From assembly GCA_050945795.1 (NCBI GenBank), contig JBMNTP010000004.1:19475-83474 (forward strand): a stretch of DNA of 64,000 nucleotides, read 5' to 3'. The notes under the pieces were generated by a model, which was given only the letters and a program-made list of their open reading frames with translations, ran no database searches and was not told where the DNA came from. Position numbers and translations under genes: made by a program. The stretch's first letter is position 1, and each line of letters opens with the position of its first letter. This document shows positions 41,736 through 50,582 of the stretch, in pieces. The DNA is from JBMNTP01 sp050945795. Its GTDB lineage: Bacteria; Bacillota; Clostridia; Christensenellales; MGBC116941.

Positions 41736-42575
41736 TTACTTTATTATGTTCTCACCGAACCACAGATTGGATATCTCCTCCGCCTTGCCGTCCGCCTTCA
41801 TATCATTTATAGCCTGCTGCACAGCATCCCGGAAGGCAACATCGCCCTTCCTAAAGCCTATTCCAAACTCCTCAGGAGCGAGGTGCTCATCAAGTATGCG
41901 ATAAATGCCCTCTTCCTGTGTCATATAATACTGCGCTACAACGATATCAACAGCAACAGCGTCAACCTTGTCTATCTTAAGGTCCATAAGTGCAGATACG
42001 TTATTTCCAAAGTCAATCTTCTCGCCTATCGACTCATAAAGCTCTGTATCCTTCTCAAGCGCTCCTTGCGCGCTGGAGCCGTCCTGTACCGCCACCTTCT
42101 TTCCAGCGAGGTCTGAAAGCACGTTTATATCTGATCCTTCTTTAACAACGACAACCTGCGAGTTCTCCATATACGGGTCGGAGAAAAGCACGTTTTCCTT
42201 ACGCTCGTCGGTTATTGTAAAGCCGTTCCATATAACGTCGATTTTCTTGGCGTCAAGCTCCATCTCTTTGGCGCCCCAGTCAATCGCTTGAAGAACCAAC
42301 TCAACTTCAAGCCTAGCGGCAACTTCTTTGGCCAAATCAACGTCAAAACCTACAAGGTTTCCGCCCTCATCCCTAAAGCCCATAGGCGGGAAGCTGTCAT
42401 CCATGCCCATTATGAGTTTGCCATTGGCTTTAATATACTCCCACGATTCGTCCTTCTCTGTATCGACTACAGACTCCGACGGTGACGGCTCCTCCGCTAC
42501 GTTAGCAGGCGCACAACCGGTAAAGGCTGAAAGCATAAGGCATACCGCCAGCAACAAAACAAAAAACTTTTTCAT
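41736..42575 (-). CDS. Polar amino acid ABC transporter, substrate-binding lipoprotein
   Basis: Binds the amino acid outside the cell and delivers it to the permease. 279 residues: signal segment ending in the lipobox AFTGC, a Ser/Glu-rich linker, and a two-lobed SBP_bac_3 domain with MGMDDSFPPMGFRDEGGNLVGFDVDLAKEV and KKIDVIWNGFTITDERKENVLFSDPY segments. GGAGG lies before the ATG. It is the first gene of the transporter operon, with its own promoter. The ligand is not predictable from this reading. Confidence 0.92.
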   Translation of the reverse strand: MKKFFVLLLAVCLMLSAFTGCAPANVAEEPSPSESVVDTEKDESWEYIKANGKLIMGMDDSFPPMGFRDEGGNLVGFDVDLAKEVAARLEVELVLQAIDWGAKEMELDAKKIDVIWNGFTITDERKENVLFSDPYMENSQVVVVKEGSDINVLSDLAGKKVAVQDGSSAQGALEKDTELYESIGEKIDFGNNVSALMDLKIDKVDAVAVDIVVAQYYMTQEEGIYRILDEHLAPEEFGIGFRKGDVAFRDAVQQAINDMKADGKAEEISNLWFGENIIK

Positions 42576-42619
42576 TGTCTTTCCTCCAAACTTGTTTACT
42601 TAAAACTTGTTACCGTGCT

Positions 42620-42648
42620 ATTATACTCTATCTTGCTAAATTAGTAAA
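42620..42648 (-). promoter_or_regulatory. Promoter of the amino acid ABC operon
   Basis: Minus strand: TTTACT, 17-nt spacer, TATAAT, about 45 bp upstream of the binding-protein start. Confidence 0.75.
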
Positions 42649-42710
42649 GCGATAATTTAGTTGTTAAAGAATATTGTATATTTGTCACAGCCAACTTCTT
42701 TAAAAGAGAT

Positions 42711-42735
42711 AAGGCCCGGCGTCGGCCGGGCCTTT
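42711..42735 (-). terminator. Terminator after the membrane protein gene
   Basis: AAGGCCCGGC-CGAC-GCCGGGCCTT, with T and A flanks on both strands; ends the gene at 42757. Confidence 0.85.
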
Positions 42736-42756
42736 TATCAGCTGCAAAGGCGTTGT

Positions 42757-43542
42757 TTAATCAAATTGTCGCTTTAGCTGCTCAAATACAGGATCCGGCG
42801 GCTCCTCCCCAAGCCATTTAAACGGTTTTTTGCGCATTTTAAAGTAAAGCCCTCCCGCAATAAATATTGCCGTCAGAGCTCCGAATACCGCAATATTAAC
42901 AACGCCGCTTGTGCGGGCCTCTCCTTCCTTAATCATATATGGCAGGAATCTGGATTTTATATAGTTTCTGTCGTCAGTATCAAAGATACTATTTTCAACG
43001 CACCAATCGATTATTGTTCCCCCATCGTAAAAGGGCTGATTATCCATCCAGTTTTGCTGGATTGCTTCAATCTCCTCCGAAAGCCGAACCAATTGCCCTC
43101 CTTTCAAACCGATTGAATGATAGTCTCCTTCGCCCCACGAATAATCATATATTTTTTCCAAATCCCTTAACCTGTCCGCTTGCGCCTCATAGGTTATAAA
43201 GTAATTTATATAACTGCTCTCTCCCGGCCCCAGCGCAAATATGGGAACGCAGTAAAAGAGCGCGGTCGTTTCTATTGGTTCATCCGGGTCCTCGCCTTCA
43301 TAATATGTCTCCCCATACATATCAATAACCACGTCCAGCATGCCTTCCACATAAAGCTTATCCTCGAGCTGATTATAGCCAAGAGAATGTATGTATGGCT
43401 GTCCGCGGCGAATATAAACCAACTCCTCACTTAGCCAGTCCACTCCTGATATTACCAAACCAACCAGCGATATCGCCGCCAGAATAAAGCACAATATTAC
43501 CCACCCGTCACGCGTTTTAGGAATACAGATAATAACCGGCAT
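42757..43542 (-). CDS. Membrane protein with large extracytoplasmic loop, unknown function
   Basis: A 261-residue protein with one transmembrane helix near the N-terminus (about 15-37), an acidic loop of about 160 residues, and a second helix near 220-240, followed by a cytoplasmic tail rich in Lys and Pro. The loop has several Tyr/Glu/Asp-rich stretches but no motif I recognise. The start at 43542 has GGAGTG 6 nt upstream; a TTG six codons earlier is rejected. It has its own terminator and no obvious partner. Confidence 0.7.
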   Translation of the reverse strand: MPVIICIPKTRDGWVILCFILAAISLVGLVISGVDWLSEELVYIRRGQPYIHSLGYNQLEDKLYVEGMLDVVIDMYGETYYEGEDPDEPIETTALFYCVPIFALGPGESSYINYFITYEAQADRLRDLEKIYDYSWGEGDYHSIGLKGGQLVRLSEEIEAIQQNWMDNQPFYDGGTIIDWCVENSIFDTDDRNYIKSRFLPYMIKEGEARTSGVVNIAVFGALTAIFIAGGLYFKMRKKPFKWLGEEPPDPVFEQLKRQFD

Positions 43543-43642
43543 ATATTCCACTCCTATCAATTTTTCTCATTATATCATGCATTAACGGCCGATAGCTCCA
43601 TATTTCGGCGGCATATAACATATATTTTTTTATTCTATAATA

Positions 43643-43668
43643 AAAAACGCCCCTTTTGGGGCGTTTTT
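43643..43668 (-). terminator. Terminator after rpsI
   Basis: AAACGCCCC-AAAA-GGGGCGTTTTTT (minus strand) just after the rpsI stop, ending the rplM-rpsI transcript. Confidence 0.88.
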
Positions 43669-43678
43669 GGCGCGTATA

Positions 43679-44080
43679 TTATCTCTTTGAGAACTGCGGA
43701 GCGCGGCGAGCAGCCTTAAGACCGTATTTTTTACGTTCCTTCATGCGCGGATCCCTTGTAAGGAAGCCGGCTTTTTTAAGCTCCGGTTTAAGCGCTTCAT
43801 CGGCTTTTACCAGCGCACGGGTTATGCCATGCCTTATAGCCCCTGCCTGGCCGGTAAAACCGCCGCCATAAACGTTCACAGCGACATCGTACTTAGCGAC
43901 AGCGTCGGTGAGAACGAGCGGAGAGCGCACGATCATCTTTAGCGTTTCAAGGCCAAAGTAATCGTCTATATCCCTTTTATTTATTGTTATTTTGCCGTTG
44001 CCGGGAAGCAAACGGACACGGGCAACAGCCTTCTTGCGCCGGCCTGTACCCAGATACTGAATCAGATTCTTTGCGGCCAT
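43679..44080 (-). CDS. rpsI: 30S ribosomal protein S9
   Basis: Small-subunit protein whose C-terminal tail reaches the P-site tRNA. 133 residues with GTGRRKKAVARVRLLPGNG at the start and the invariant KYGLKAARRAPQFSKR end, whose last Arg contacts the anticodon loop. It follows rplM by 13 bp, the universal L13-S9 pair. It has slightly basic composition and normal length. Confidence 0.98.
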   Translation of the reverse strand: MAAKNLIQYLGTGRRKKAVARVRLLPGNGKITINKRDIDDYFGLETLKMIVRSPLVLTDAVAKYDVAVNVYGGGFTGQAGAIRHGITRALVKADEALKPELKKAGFLTRDPRMKERKKYGLKAARRAPQFSKR

Positions 44081-44093
44081 TCAACTATCCCCC

Positions 44094-44522
44094 TCAAATA
44101 TCCAGCGTTTCAGGCATCTGGGCTTCATGACCGTGCTCAGCGCCTGCATAAACGCGAAGTTTTTTTATTGATTTGCTTCCAAGGCTGGTCTTGGGAAGCA
44201 TCCTTCTTACCGCCTCATATACGGCGAATTCCGGCTTTGTTTCCATCAAACGGCGATAAGGCGTCTCTTTAAGTCCGCCTACATATCCGCTGTGCTTGCG
44301 GTAAACCTTCTGGTCCAGCTTGTTTCCTGTAAGTACTACATCTTTGCAGTTTATTACTATTACATGGTCGCCTGTATCAACATGCGGCGTAAATATCGGT
44401 TTATGCTTTCCGCGAAGTAAAACCGCAACCTGGCTGGCAAGACGTCCGAGCGGCTTGCCGGCGGCATCCACCACATACCAGTTTCGCTTTACCTCCGCGG
44501 GCTTTGCCATGAAAGTTTTCAT
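44094..44522 (-). CDS. rplM: 50S ribosomal protein L13
   Basis: Early-assembly large-subunit protein binding 23S rRNA. 142 residues with the family motifs WYVVDAAGKPLGRLASQVA, HVDTGDHVIVINC and AVRRMLPKTSLGSKSIKKLRVYAG. GAGGTGGG precedes the ATG. A promoter and an 80-nt leader separate it from truA, so rplM-rpsI can be expressed apart from the upstream operon. Confidence 0.98.
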   Translation of the reverse strand: MKTFMAKPAEVKRNWYVVDAAGKPLGRLASQVAVLLRGKHKPIFTPHVDTGDHVIVINCKDVVLTGNKLDQKVYRKHSGYVGGLKETPYRRLMETKPEFAVYEAVRRMLPKTSLGSKSIKKLRVYAGAEHGHEAQMPETLDI

Positions 44523-44602
44523 GGGTATCCCACCTCAATAACTTAATTTTTCTCGCCTTGCTTCCATTTGGGGCTAACAAAAAGAAACCAGACGCAACGT
44601 TT

Positions 44603-44631
44603 ATTGTATATAAATGCGAACGGGCTGTCAA
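44603..44631 (-). promoter_or_regulatory. rplM promoter, followed by candidate L13 leader
   Basis: Minus strand: perfect TTGACA, 17-nt spacer, TACAAT. The transcript would have a leader of about 75 nt (44523-44597). Firmicutes often carry a structured, L13-responsive leader here; the length fits, but I could not confirm the fold. Confidence 0.75.
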
Positions 44632-44663
44632 GCCTTTTGCCCGTCATTTACCGTTTTTAAAGC

Positions 44664-45401
44664 TCAATCATAGTAAACCTCGGCCAAAGCCAGCCCGTGC
44701 GCCGGAGCAGTAGGGCCAAGGAGGTTCCTATCCTTCTTTTCAATCGCTAAAGCTATACATTCCGGCTCTAGCTTTTTGCTACCTACCACTACGAGCGTTC
44801 CGGCTATAATTCTTACCATGTTATATAAAAACCCGTCGCCGCATACCTCAATTTTAATAAGCCGCCCGTCCCTTTTAACGCTTACAGAGTATATTGTCCT
44901 TACAGTGTCCTTAACGCTGCTGCCGGTAGCGGCAAACGCCGCAAAATCATGCTTTCCGACAAGCATCTCAGCCGCCTTAGTCATAAGCTCAATATCAAGC
45001 GGTATAAACACATGCCACGCCATGTTTCTTAGCAGCGCCGGAGCGTGCGGCGCGTTGAATATGGTGTAAACGTATTTTTTGCCGGTGGCAGAAAAGCGAG
45101 CGTGAAACTCTCCGTCCGCCTCGCCGCTCGACGTAACGCGTATATCCGGCGGCAGCAATGCGTTTAGCGCGTACATCCATTTATCCGGCGGCACGCTTGA
45201 TTCGGTATCAAAATGTGCTGTCTGCGCGTAAGCGTGGACTCCGGCGTCAGTTCTGCCCGAGCCATGCACCGCTGTGCGTATGCCGCTCACCGCCTCGATT
45301 GCCTCCTCCACCGCCTGTTGCACGCCGACGGCGTTTTTCTGCGTTTGCCAGCCGGCATAGCCGCTGCCGTCATATTCTATTATAAGCTTTATCCTCGCCA
45401 T
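44664..45401 (-). CDS. truA: tRNA pseudouridine synthase A
   Basis: Converts uridines 38-40 of tRNA anticodon stems to pseudouridine. 245 residues with IEYDGSGYAGWQTQ, the catalytic Asp in HGSGRTDAGVHAYAQTAHF and the C-terminal FLYNMVRIIAGTLV. ATG at 45401 has GAGG 5 nt upstream; a GTG one codon earlier is too close to that site. It follows ecfT by a few bases, as in other Firmicutes (rplQ-ecfA1-ecfA2-ecfT-truA-rplM-rpsI). Confidence 0.96.
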   Translation of the reverse strand: MARIKLIIEYDGSGYAGWQTQKNAVGVQQAVEEAIEAVSGIRTAVHGSGRTDAGVHAYAQTAHFDTESSVPPDKWMYALNALLPPDIRVTSSGEADGEFHARFSATGKKYVYTIFNAPHAPALLRNMAWHVFIPLDIELMTKAAEMLVGKHDFAAFAATGSSVKDTVRTIYSVSVKRDGRLIKIEVCGDGFLYNMVRIIAGTLVVVGSKKLEPECIALAIEKKDRNLLGPTAPAHGLALAEVYYD

Positions 45402-45408
45402 CACAGCC

Positions 45409-46203
45409 TCAGCCCAGCAGCACTATAGCCGCCCCCAGCGCCACCATGCAAATCGCGGCGACGCCGTCTCTCATCCTCATTTTAAGCACATGCAGCCTCG
45501 TCCTGCCGTCTCCACCGCGATAACAACGCGCCTCCATAGCCATAGCAAGGTCGTCAGCCCGCCTAAACGCGCTTACAAACAACGGCACCATAAGCGGCAC
45601 CATAGCCTTCGCCCTAGCCATAATATTTCCGCTTTCAAAGTCGGCGCCTCTTGCCTTTTGCGCCTTCATTATCTTGTCCGTCTCCTCTATAAGAGTGGGT
45701 ATAAAGCGCAGCGCTATAGTCATCATCATAGACATCTCATGCGCGGGGAATTTAAGCGCGGCAAGCGGACTTAAAAGCCGCTCCAGTCCATCGGTAAGCT
45801 CTATTGGCGATGTTGTAAGCGTCATAACCGTGGCTCCGACTATTAGAAACACCAGTCTCATGCCCATAAAAAACGCCTGGTTAAGACCTTCGGGATATAC
45901 TGTTATAAACGCCAGTTTAAAAAGCGGCGTTTCTCCGGTAGTAAAAAATACATTTATAATTACGGTGAAAATCAGTATAAACATCAGCGGTTTAAGGCTT
46001 TTTAGATAAAAAAGCAGTGGTATTCCGCTAATAAAAGCCACAGTTAGGAAAAAGCACCCCAACATTAAATAACCCCAGCCTGTTTTGACAAGAAACACGA
46101 TTATCATAAACGCCAGCGTCAGCAATATTTTGGTGCGCGGGTCAAGCTTATGTATATAGGAGTCTCCGGGGAAATACGAGCCTAGAGTCATATCTTTAAA
46201 CAC
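45409..46203 (-). CDS. ecfT: ECF transporter transmembrane protein EcfT
   Basis: Scaffold membrane subunit that links exchangeable S components to the ATPases. 264 residues with four or five hydrophobic helices, the N-terminal YIHKLDPRTKILLTL motif, and the Ala-Arg-Gly coupling motifs QKARGADF and MEARCYRGGDGRT that contact EcfA1/A2. Starts at GTG behind GGGGGGAG and overlaps ecfA2 by 8 bp. It most probably energises BioY (18.7 kb) and other vitamin S components elsewhere. Confidence 0.94.
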   Translation of the reverse strand: MFKDMTLGSYFPGDSYIHKLDPRTKILLTLAFMIIVFLVKTGWGYLMLGCFFLTVAFISGIPLLFYLKSLKPLMFILIFTVIINVFFTTGETPLFKLAFITVYPEGLNQAFFMGMRLVFLIVGATVMTLTTSPIELTDGLERLLSPLAALKFPAHEMSMMMTIALRFIPTLIEETDKIMKAQKARGADFESGNIMARAKAMVPLMVPLFVSAFRRADDLAMAMEARCYRGGDGRTRLHVLKMRMRDGVAAICMVALGAAIVLLG

Positions 46204-47050
46204 CGCTCTCCCCCCTTATCCTTCTTATTATCCATTCGCCCAAGTCTTCGGCCATATAGAACATGGGCACATCATACCCTTTCGCCCTAAGCTGCGCCGC
46301 CACAACTGCCGCCTGCGGAGCGTCAAGCCCTATGGCGCGCAGTCCTTCAATATCTGAAAAAACATCTTCCGGCTTGCCATCCATAGCTATGCCGCCGCTA
46401 TCCATCACAATAAGGCGGGTGCAAAGCCGCGCCAAATCCTCCATATTATGCGATACCATTATTATGGTATGTCCGGAGCGGTGCAGCTTGTCTATAAGCC
46501 GCAGAATCGTACGCCTGCCCTTTGGGTCAAGACCGGCGACTGGCTCATCTAAAACAATTATGTCCGGTCTCATAGCTACAACGCCGGCAATAGCCGCCAG
46601 CCTTTTCTGCCCGCCGCTAAGCTCAAACGGCGATTTGTCCTTTATACTCTCATAGTCAAGCTCAACAAGTTCCATAGCCTCTTTGGCGCGCTGCGGCAAT
46701 TCGCTTGCCGGTACACCAAGGTTTTTAGGTCCGAAATAAACGTCCTTTTCCACCGTTTCATCAAAGAGCTGATACTCGGGATACTGAAACACCAGCCCCA
46801 CCTGTCTGCGCAACTCTTTAAGTCCGGCTTTGTTTGTAGTGTCGGAGCCGTTTACACTCACCCGTCCCGATGTCGGCTTTAAAAGGCCGTTCAGGTGCTG
46901 TATAAGCGTTGACTTGCCCGAGCCGGTATGTCCTATAAGGCCAACGAACTCACCGTCCTCGATATTTAGCGATACACCGTCCACAGCCTTTGTTTCATAA
47001 GGTGTATTCTCGCCGTAAATATGGGTAAGGTTTTCTATAACAATTGGCAT
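46196..47050 (-). CDS. ecfA2: ECF transporter ATPase EcfA2
   Basis: Second ATPase of the ECF module. 284 residues with Walker A GHTGSGKST, Q-loop QYPEYQLFDETV, signature LSGGQKRLAAIAG (a slight variant of GGQKRRVA), Walker B IIVLDEPVAGLDP and the H-loop VSHNME. It starts within the last codons of ecfA1 (16-bp overlap) and overlaps ecfT, so the three are translationally coupled. Confidence 0.95.
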   Translation of the reverse strand: MPIVIENLTHIYGENTPYETKAVDGVSLNIEDGEFVGLIGHTGSGKSTLIQHLNGLLKPTSGRVSVNGSDTTNKAGLKELRRQVGLVFQYPEYQLFDETVEKDVYFGPKNLGVPASELPQRAKEAMELVELDYESIKDKSPFELSGGQKRLAAIAGVVAMRPDIIVLDEPVAGLDPKGRRTILRLIDKLHRSGHTIIMVSHNMEDLARLCTRLIVMDSGGIAMDGKPEDVFSDIEGLRAIGLDAPQAAVVAAQLRAKGYDVPMFYMAEDLGEWIIRRIRGESGV

Positions 47051-47868
47051 AATCTATCCACCATTTCCTCAACGCTTATAAGCCTTGGCATATCAATGCC
47101 AATACCGGCAAGCATATCAGCTATTTCCGCCAGCGCCGGAGCATCAAGCCCAACATCTTTTATCTCTCTAATCCTTGAGAATATCTCGTTAGGTGTGCCG
47201 TCCATATAAACCTTGCCTTGGTTCATGACGATAACTCTGTCAGCATATGCCGCTTCTTCCATAAAGTGGGTAATATGCACGATTGTCATGCCTTCTTCTT
47301 TATTAAGGCGTTTAACCGTATTCATAACCTCTAGCCTGCCGCGGGGGTCGAGCATGGCGGTAGGCTCATCCAATACGATAACATCCGGCCGCATAGCGAT
47401 TATACCGGCTATAGCCACCCTTTGCTTTTGCCCCCCGCTAAGGCGATGCGGCGCAGACCTAGCGAATTTGCTCATCCGCACAGCCTCAAGCGCCTCATCT
47501 ATACGCTTTCGCATCTCATCAGCCGGCACGCCGAGGTTTTCAAGTCCGAACGCCACGTCCTCCTCCACCATCGTCGCTACTATCTGGTTGTCGGGGTTTT
47601 GGAACACCATGCCGCATGTCTTTCTGATTTCCCACAGGCTATCATGATCGGATGTGTCCATATCCCTAACCTTTACAGCGCCGGAGGTAGGCGTAAGCAG
47701 CGCGTTAAAATGCTTTGCGAGCGTTGATTTACCCGAGCCGTTATGCCCGAGAATTACCGTGAAACTGCCTTCTTCTATATCAACGCTCACCCCGTCAAGC
47801 GCCCTGACGCTTGTTTCCGCGCCTCTGTATTCGTATATAAGGTTTTCCGTGCTTATTATAGCGCTCAT
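47035..47868 (-). CDS. ecfA1: ECF transporter ATPase EcfA1
   Basis: First ATPase of the ECF module, pairing with EcfA2. About 277 residues from the ATG at 47868 (AAAGGA upstream); an in-frame extension further upstream lacks support. Walker A GHNGSGKST, Q-loop QNPDNQIVATMVEEDVAFG, signature LSGGQKQRVAIAG, Walker B VIVLDEPTAMLDP and H-loop ITHFMEEAAYADRV are all present. It follows rplQ by 129 bp, a gap containing short GC-rich stems but no clear promoter. Confidence 0.95.
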   Translation of the reverse strand: MSAIISTENLIYEYRGAETSVRALDGVSVDIEEGSFTVILGHNGSGKSTLAKHFNALLTPTSGAVKVRDMDTSDHDSLWEIRKTCGMVFQNPDNQIVATMVEEDVAFGLENLGVPADEMRKRIDEALEAVRMSKFARSAPHRLSGGQKQRVAIAGIIAMRPDVIVLDEPTAMLDPRGRLEVMNTVKRLNKEEGMTIVHITHFMEEAAYADRVIVMNQGKVYMDGTPNEIFSRIREIKDVGLDAPALAEIADMLAGIGIDMPRLISVEEMVDRLCQLL

Positions 47869-47997
47869 TGAATTTCCTTTACAGGTTTTATGAATTATAA
47901 TTCTATCAAATACTTCCAGCCGATACAATACATCTTATTATGCGCAAAAAAGCGCAGCCTTACGGCCACGCCTCTTTCACCGGCCTAAAGCCGCTTA

Positions 47998-48513
47998 TCA
48001 GTCAATCAGCTCGAGGATGACCATTTCCGCGCCGTCCCCGCGCCTCGGACCCTTTTTAAGTATGCGGGTATATCCTCCGCCCGTTCCTTTGTCCTGTCTG
48101 CGCTTGTCATACTTAGGCGCTAGCTCGCGGAAAATCTTCTCTACCACAGGATGGTGAATTTTCCTGGCGCGCTCAGTATAGTCGCCCTTGCTTTCCTTAT
48201 GCTTTCTCGGGAGCGGCACCTCATAAAGGTAAGACATTATATGGCGCCTCGCAGCCAACTTGGCCGGCCCGTCGTTTGTTACGCTAAGCTCAACCTTGTC
48301 GCCTTTATCATTCTTTTTCTCCCTCGTAACCTCTACGGTATCCGAGTATGTATTAATCGCCGCCGTAAGCAGCTTTTCGGCTATTGAGCGCACTTCCTTG
48401 GCGCGAGCCTCGGTCGTAACGATTTTGCCGTTCCAAAGAAGCGCGGTGGTGAGGTTGCGAAGTATCGCTCTCCTCTGATCCGACGGCCTCCCCAGCTTGC
48501 GGTATCCTGCCAT
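47998..48513 (-). CDS. rplQ: 50S ribosomal protein L17
   Basis: Large-subunit protein near the exit tunnel. At 171 residues it is longer than the common 115-125. The core GRPSDQRRAILRNLTTALLWNGKI and ...RTEARAKEVRSIAEKLLTA is followed by an inserted or extended C-terminal half (ELSVTNDGPAKLAARRH to ...RRGDGAEMVILELID). Extended L17 is known in some clostridia. Last gene of the alpha operon, 18 bp after rpoA. Confidence 0.94.
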   Translation of the reverse strand: MAGYRKLGRPSDQRRAILRNLTTALLWNGKIVTTEARAKEVRSIAEKLLTAAINTYSDTVEVTREKKNDKGDKVELSVTNDGPAKLAARRHIMSYLYEVPLPRKHKESKGDYTERARKIHHPVVEKIFRELAPKYDKRRQDKGTGGGYTRILKKGPRRGDGAEMVILELID

Positions 48514-48531
48514 TGCTATTCCTCCCTAACT

Positions 48532-49479
48532 TCAATCGTCACTGTGCTTGAGGCTCAACCCCAGCACCGCCAATTTCTGTGAAACCTCCTCCTGTGACTT
48601 GCGCCCGAGGTTTCTAACCTTCAAAAGCTCTTCCTCAGTTTTGTGCGTCAAATCCTCAACGGTATTGATACCCGCCCTCTTAAGGCAGTTGTAAGAACGA
48701 ACGCTAAGGTCAAGCTCCTCTATGGTCATTTCCATTATCTTTTCTTTTTTATCTTCTTCCTTTTCAACCATTATCTCAACGTTGCTCACGTTTTCGGTAA
48801 GGTTTATGAACAGAAGCAGATGGTCATTAAGTATTTTAGCCGCTAAACCCGCCGCCTCATCCGGCCTTATGCTGCCGTTTGTCCAGATATCCATTGTCAG
48901 CTTGTCATAGTCTGTTATCTGGCCAACACGCGTATTCTCAACCGCATAGTTTATCTTGCGTATCGGTGTGAATATGCTATCGACAGGTATAATGCCTATG
49001 GGCTGGTTCGGCTTTTTGTTCTTATCCGAAAGCACATATCCGCGGCCGCGTTCCAATGTTATTTCCATATAAAGCCGCGCATCCGAATTAAGTGAGGCTA
49101 TATGCAGCTCGGGATTGAGTATCTCAACCTCAGCATCGGGCTGAATGTCTCCGGCGGTAACCTCGCCTTCGCCCTCCGCCCTTATATAAACCGTCTTTGG
49201 TACATCGGTGTGCAGCCGTACAGAAAGCTCCTTAAGATTAAGGATAATATTGGTAACGTCCTCGCTAACGCCCTCAATGGTCGAAAACTCATGCAGCACG
49301 CCGTCAATCTTAACGGATGTAACCGCCGCTCCAGGCAGACTGGAGAGAAGAATCCTTCTCAAGCTGTTGCCCAGCGTCGTGCCGAATCCTCTTTCAAGAG
49401 GCTCTACCACGAGTTTGCCATATTTATTATCGGGAGATAGTTCCACGCATTCTATCTTAGGCTTTTCTATTTCTATCAT
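48532..49479 (-). CDS. rpoA: RNA polymerase subunit alpha
   Basis: Dimerises to start RNA polymerase assembly; its C-terminal domain binds UP elements and activators. 315 residues with the N-terminal EPLERGFGTTLGNSLRRILL and the C-terminal helix-hairpin-helix region LDLSVRSYNCLKRAGINTVEDLTHKTEEEL and RNLGRKSQEEV. Flanked by rpsD and rplQ, the normal alpha operon order. Confidence 0.98.
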   Translation of the reverse strand: MIEIEKPKIECVELSPDNKYGKLVVEPLERGFGTTLGNSLRRILLSSLPGAAVTSVKIDGVLHEFSTIEGVSEDVTNIILNLKELSVRLHTDVPKTVYIRAEGEGEVTAGDIQPDAEVEILNPELHIASLNSDARLYMEITLERGRGYVLSDKNKKPNQPIGIIPVDSIFTPIRKINYAVENTRVGQITDYDKLTMDIWTNGSIRPDEAAGLAAKILNDHLLLFINLTENVSNVEIMVEKEEDKKEKIMEMTIEELDLSVRSYNCLKRAGINTVEDLTHKTEEELLKVRNLGRKSQEEVSQKLAVLGLSLKHSDD

Positions 49480-49533
49480 TTACCTACTCCTCCCTTAATT
49501 TACATACATATAACCGGGTGAAGCGCCGTCGCA

Positions 49534-50154
49534 TTATCTAGAGTACAACTCAACGATAAGATGCTCCGCAATCGTTAAATCCACATCTTCACGCAAAGGC
49601 AGTGCCGTAACCTTGCCTGTAAGCGTTTCTGTATTCATTTCCAGCCATTTGGGCGTGGTCTTAACGCTTTCTTTAAGCTCCTTTAAGTGAGGTATATTAA
49701 CGCTACGCTGTTTCACGCTTATTACCTCTCCGACATTTACAAGATAGCTGGGTATGTCAACCTTTTTGCCGTCAACCAGTATATGGCCGTGATTAACCAT
49801 CTGCCTGGCCTGGGCGCGCGACTCGCCAATCCCGAGCCGAAAAACAACGTTATCCAGCCTGCGCTCAAGAAGCTGAAGCAGGTTTTCGCCGGTAACGCCC
49901 TTCATGCGGGTAGCCATGTCGTAATACCTGTGGAACTGCGACTCAAGCAGGCCATATGCGCGCCTTGCTTTTTGCTTTTCCCTAAGCTGAACGCCGTAGT
50001 TGCTTACTTTTTTTCTGCTCTGCCCATGCTGTCCAGGAGGCGACGGCCTTTTTGAAACGGCGCACTTGCCGCTAAAGCAGCGGTCGCCCTTCAAAAACAG
50101 CTTGGTGCCTTCCCTGCGGCACAAGCGGCATACTGAATCTTTATATCTAGCCAT
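49534..50154 (-). CDS. rpsD: 30S ribosomal protein S4 (zinc-binding form)
   Basis: Primary 16S rRNA binder and, in many bacteria, autoregulator of its operon. 206 residues with an N-terminal C-x2-C...C-x4-C pattern (CRLCRREG, CFSGKC), the zinc form, and the S4 RNA-binding domain with RLDNVVFRLGIGESRAQARQMVNHGHI. Bacillus S4 lacks the cysteines. A second, zinc-free copy elsewhere is possible but not visible here. Confidence 0.97.
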   Translation of the reverse strand: MARYKDSVCRLCRREGTKLFLKGDRCFSGKCAVSKRPSPPGQHGQSRKKVSNYGVQLREKQKARRAYGLLESQFHRYYDMATRMKGVTGENLLQLLERRLDNVVFRLGIGESRAQARQMVNHGHILVDGKKVDIPSYLVNVGEVISVKQRSVNIPHLKELKESVKTTPKWLEMNTETLTGKVTALPLREDVDLTIAEHLIVELYSR

Positions 50155-50168
50155 TATCGCTTACCCCC

Positions 50169-50567
50169 TTAAACCCTTCTGCGCTTGGGCGGCCGGCAGC
50201 CGTTATGCGGTATGGGAGTAACGTCCTTAATCATGTTGACGTCAAGCCCCGCTCCCTGAAGCGAGCGGATAGCCGCCTCTCGTCCGCTGCCCGGACCCTT
50301 AACATATACTTCTACCGTCTTAAGCCCATGCTCCATAGCCGCCTTTGCCGCAGTTTCGGCTGCCATCTGGGAAGCAAACGGAGTGCTTTTGCGGCTGCCG
50401 CGAAAGCCCAGTCCGCCCGAGCTTGCCCAGCTTAGAGCGTTGCCCTGAAGGTCGGTTATAGTTACTATCGTATTATTGAAAGAAGAGCGGATATGAGCGG
50501 CGCCCTTTTCAATGTTTTTTCTCTCGCGGCGCTTGCGTACAACGCGCTTTGCCTTTGGTTTCGCCAT
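50169..50567 (-). CDS. rpsK: 30S ribosomal protein S11
   Basis: Platform protein of the small subunit. 132 residues with HIRSSFNNTIVTITD, SSGGLGFRGSRKSTPFA, VKGPGSGREAAIRSL, and the C-terminal TPIPHNGCRPPKRRRV. Located between rpsM and rpsD in the alpha operon with 15-bp spacers. Normal length and no anomalies. Confidence 0.98.
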   Translation of the reverse strand: MAKPKAKRVVRKRRERKNIEKGAAHIRSSFNNTIVTITDLQGNALSWASSGGLGFRGSRKSTPFASQMAAETAAKAAMEHGLKTVEVYVKGPGSGREAAIRSLQGAGLDVNMIKDVTPIPHNGCRPPKRRRV

Positions 50568-50582
50568 TTTGCTATACCCTCC

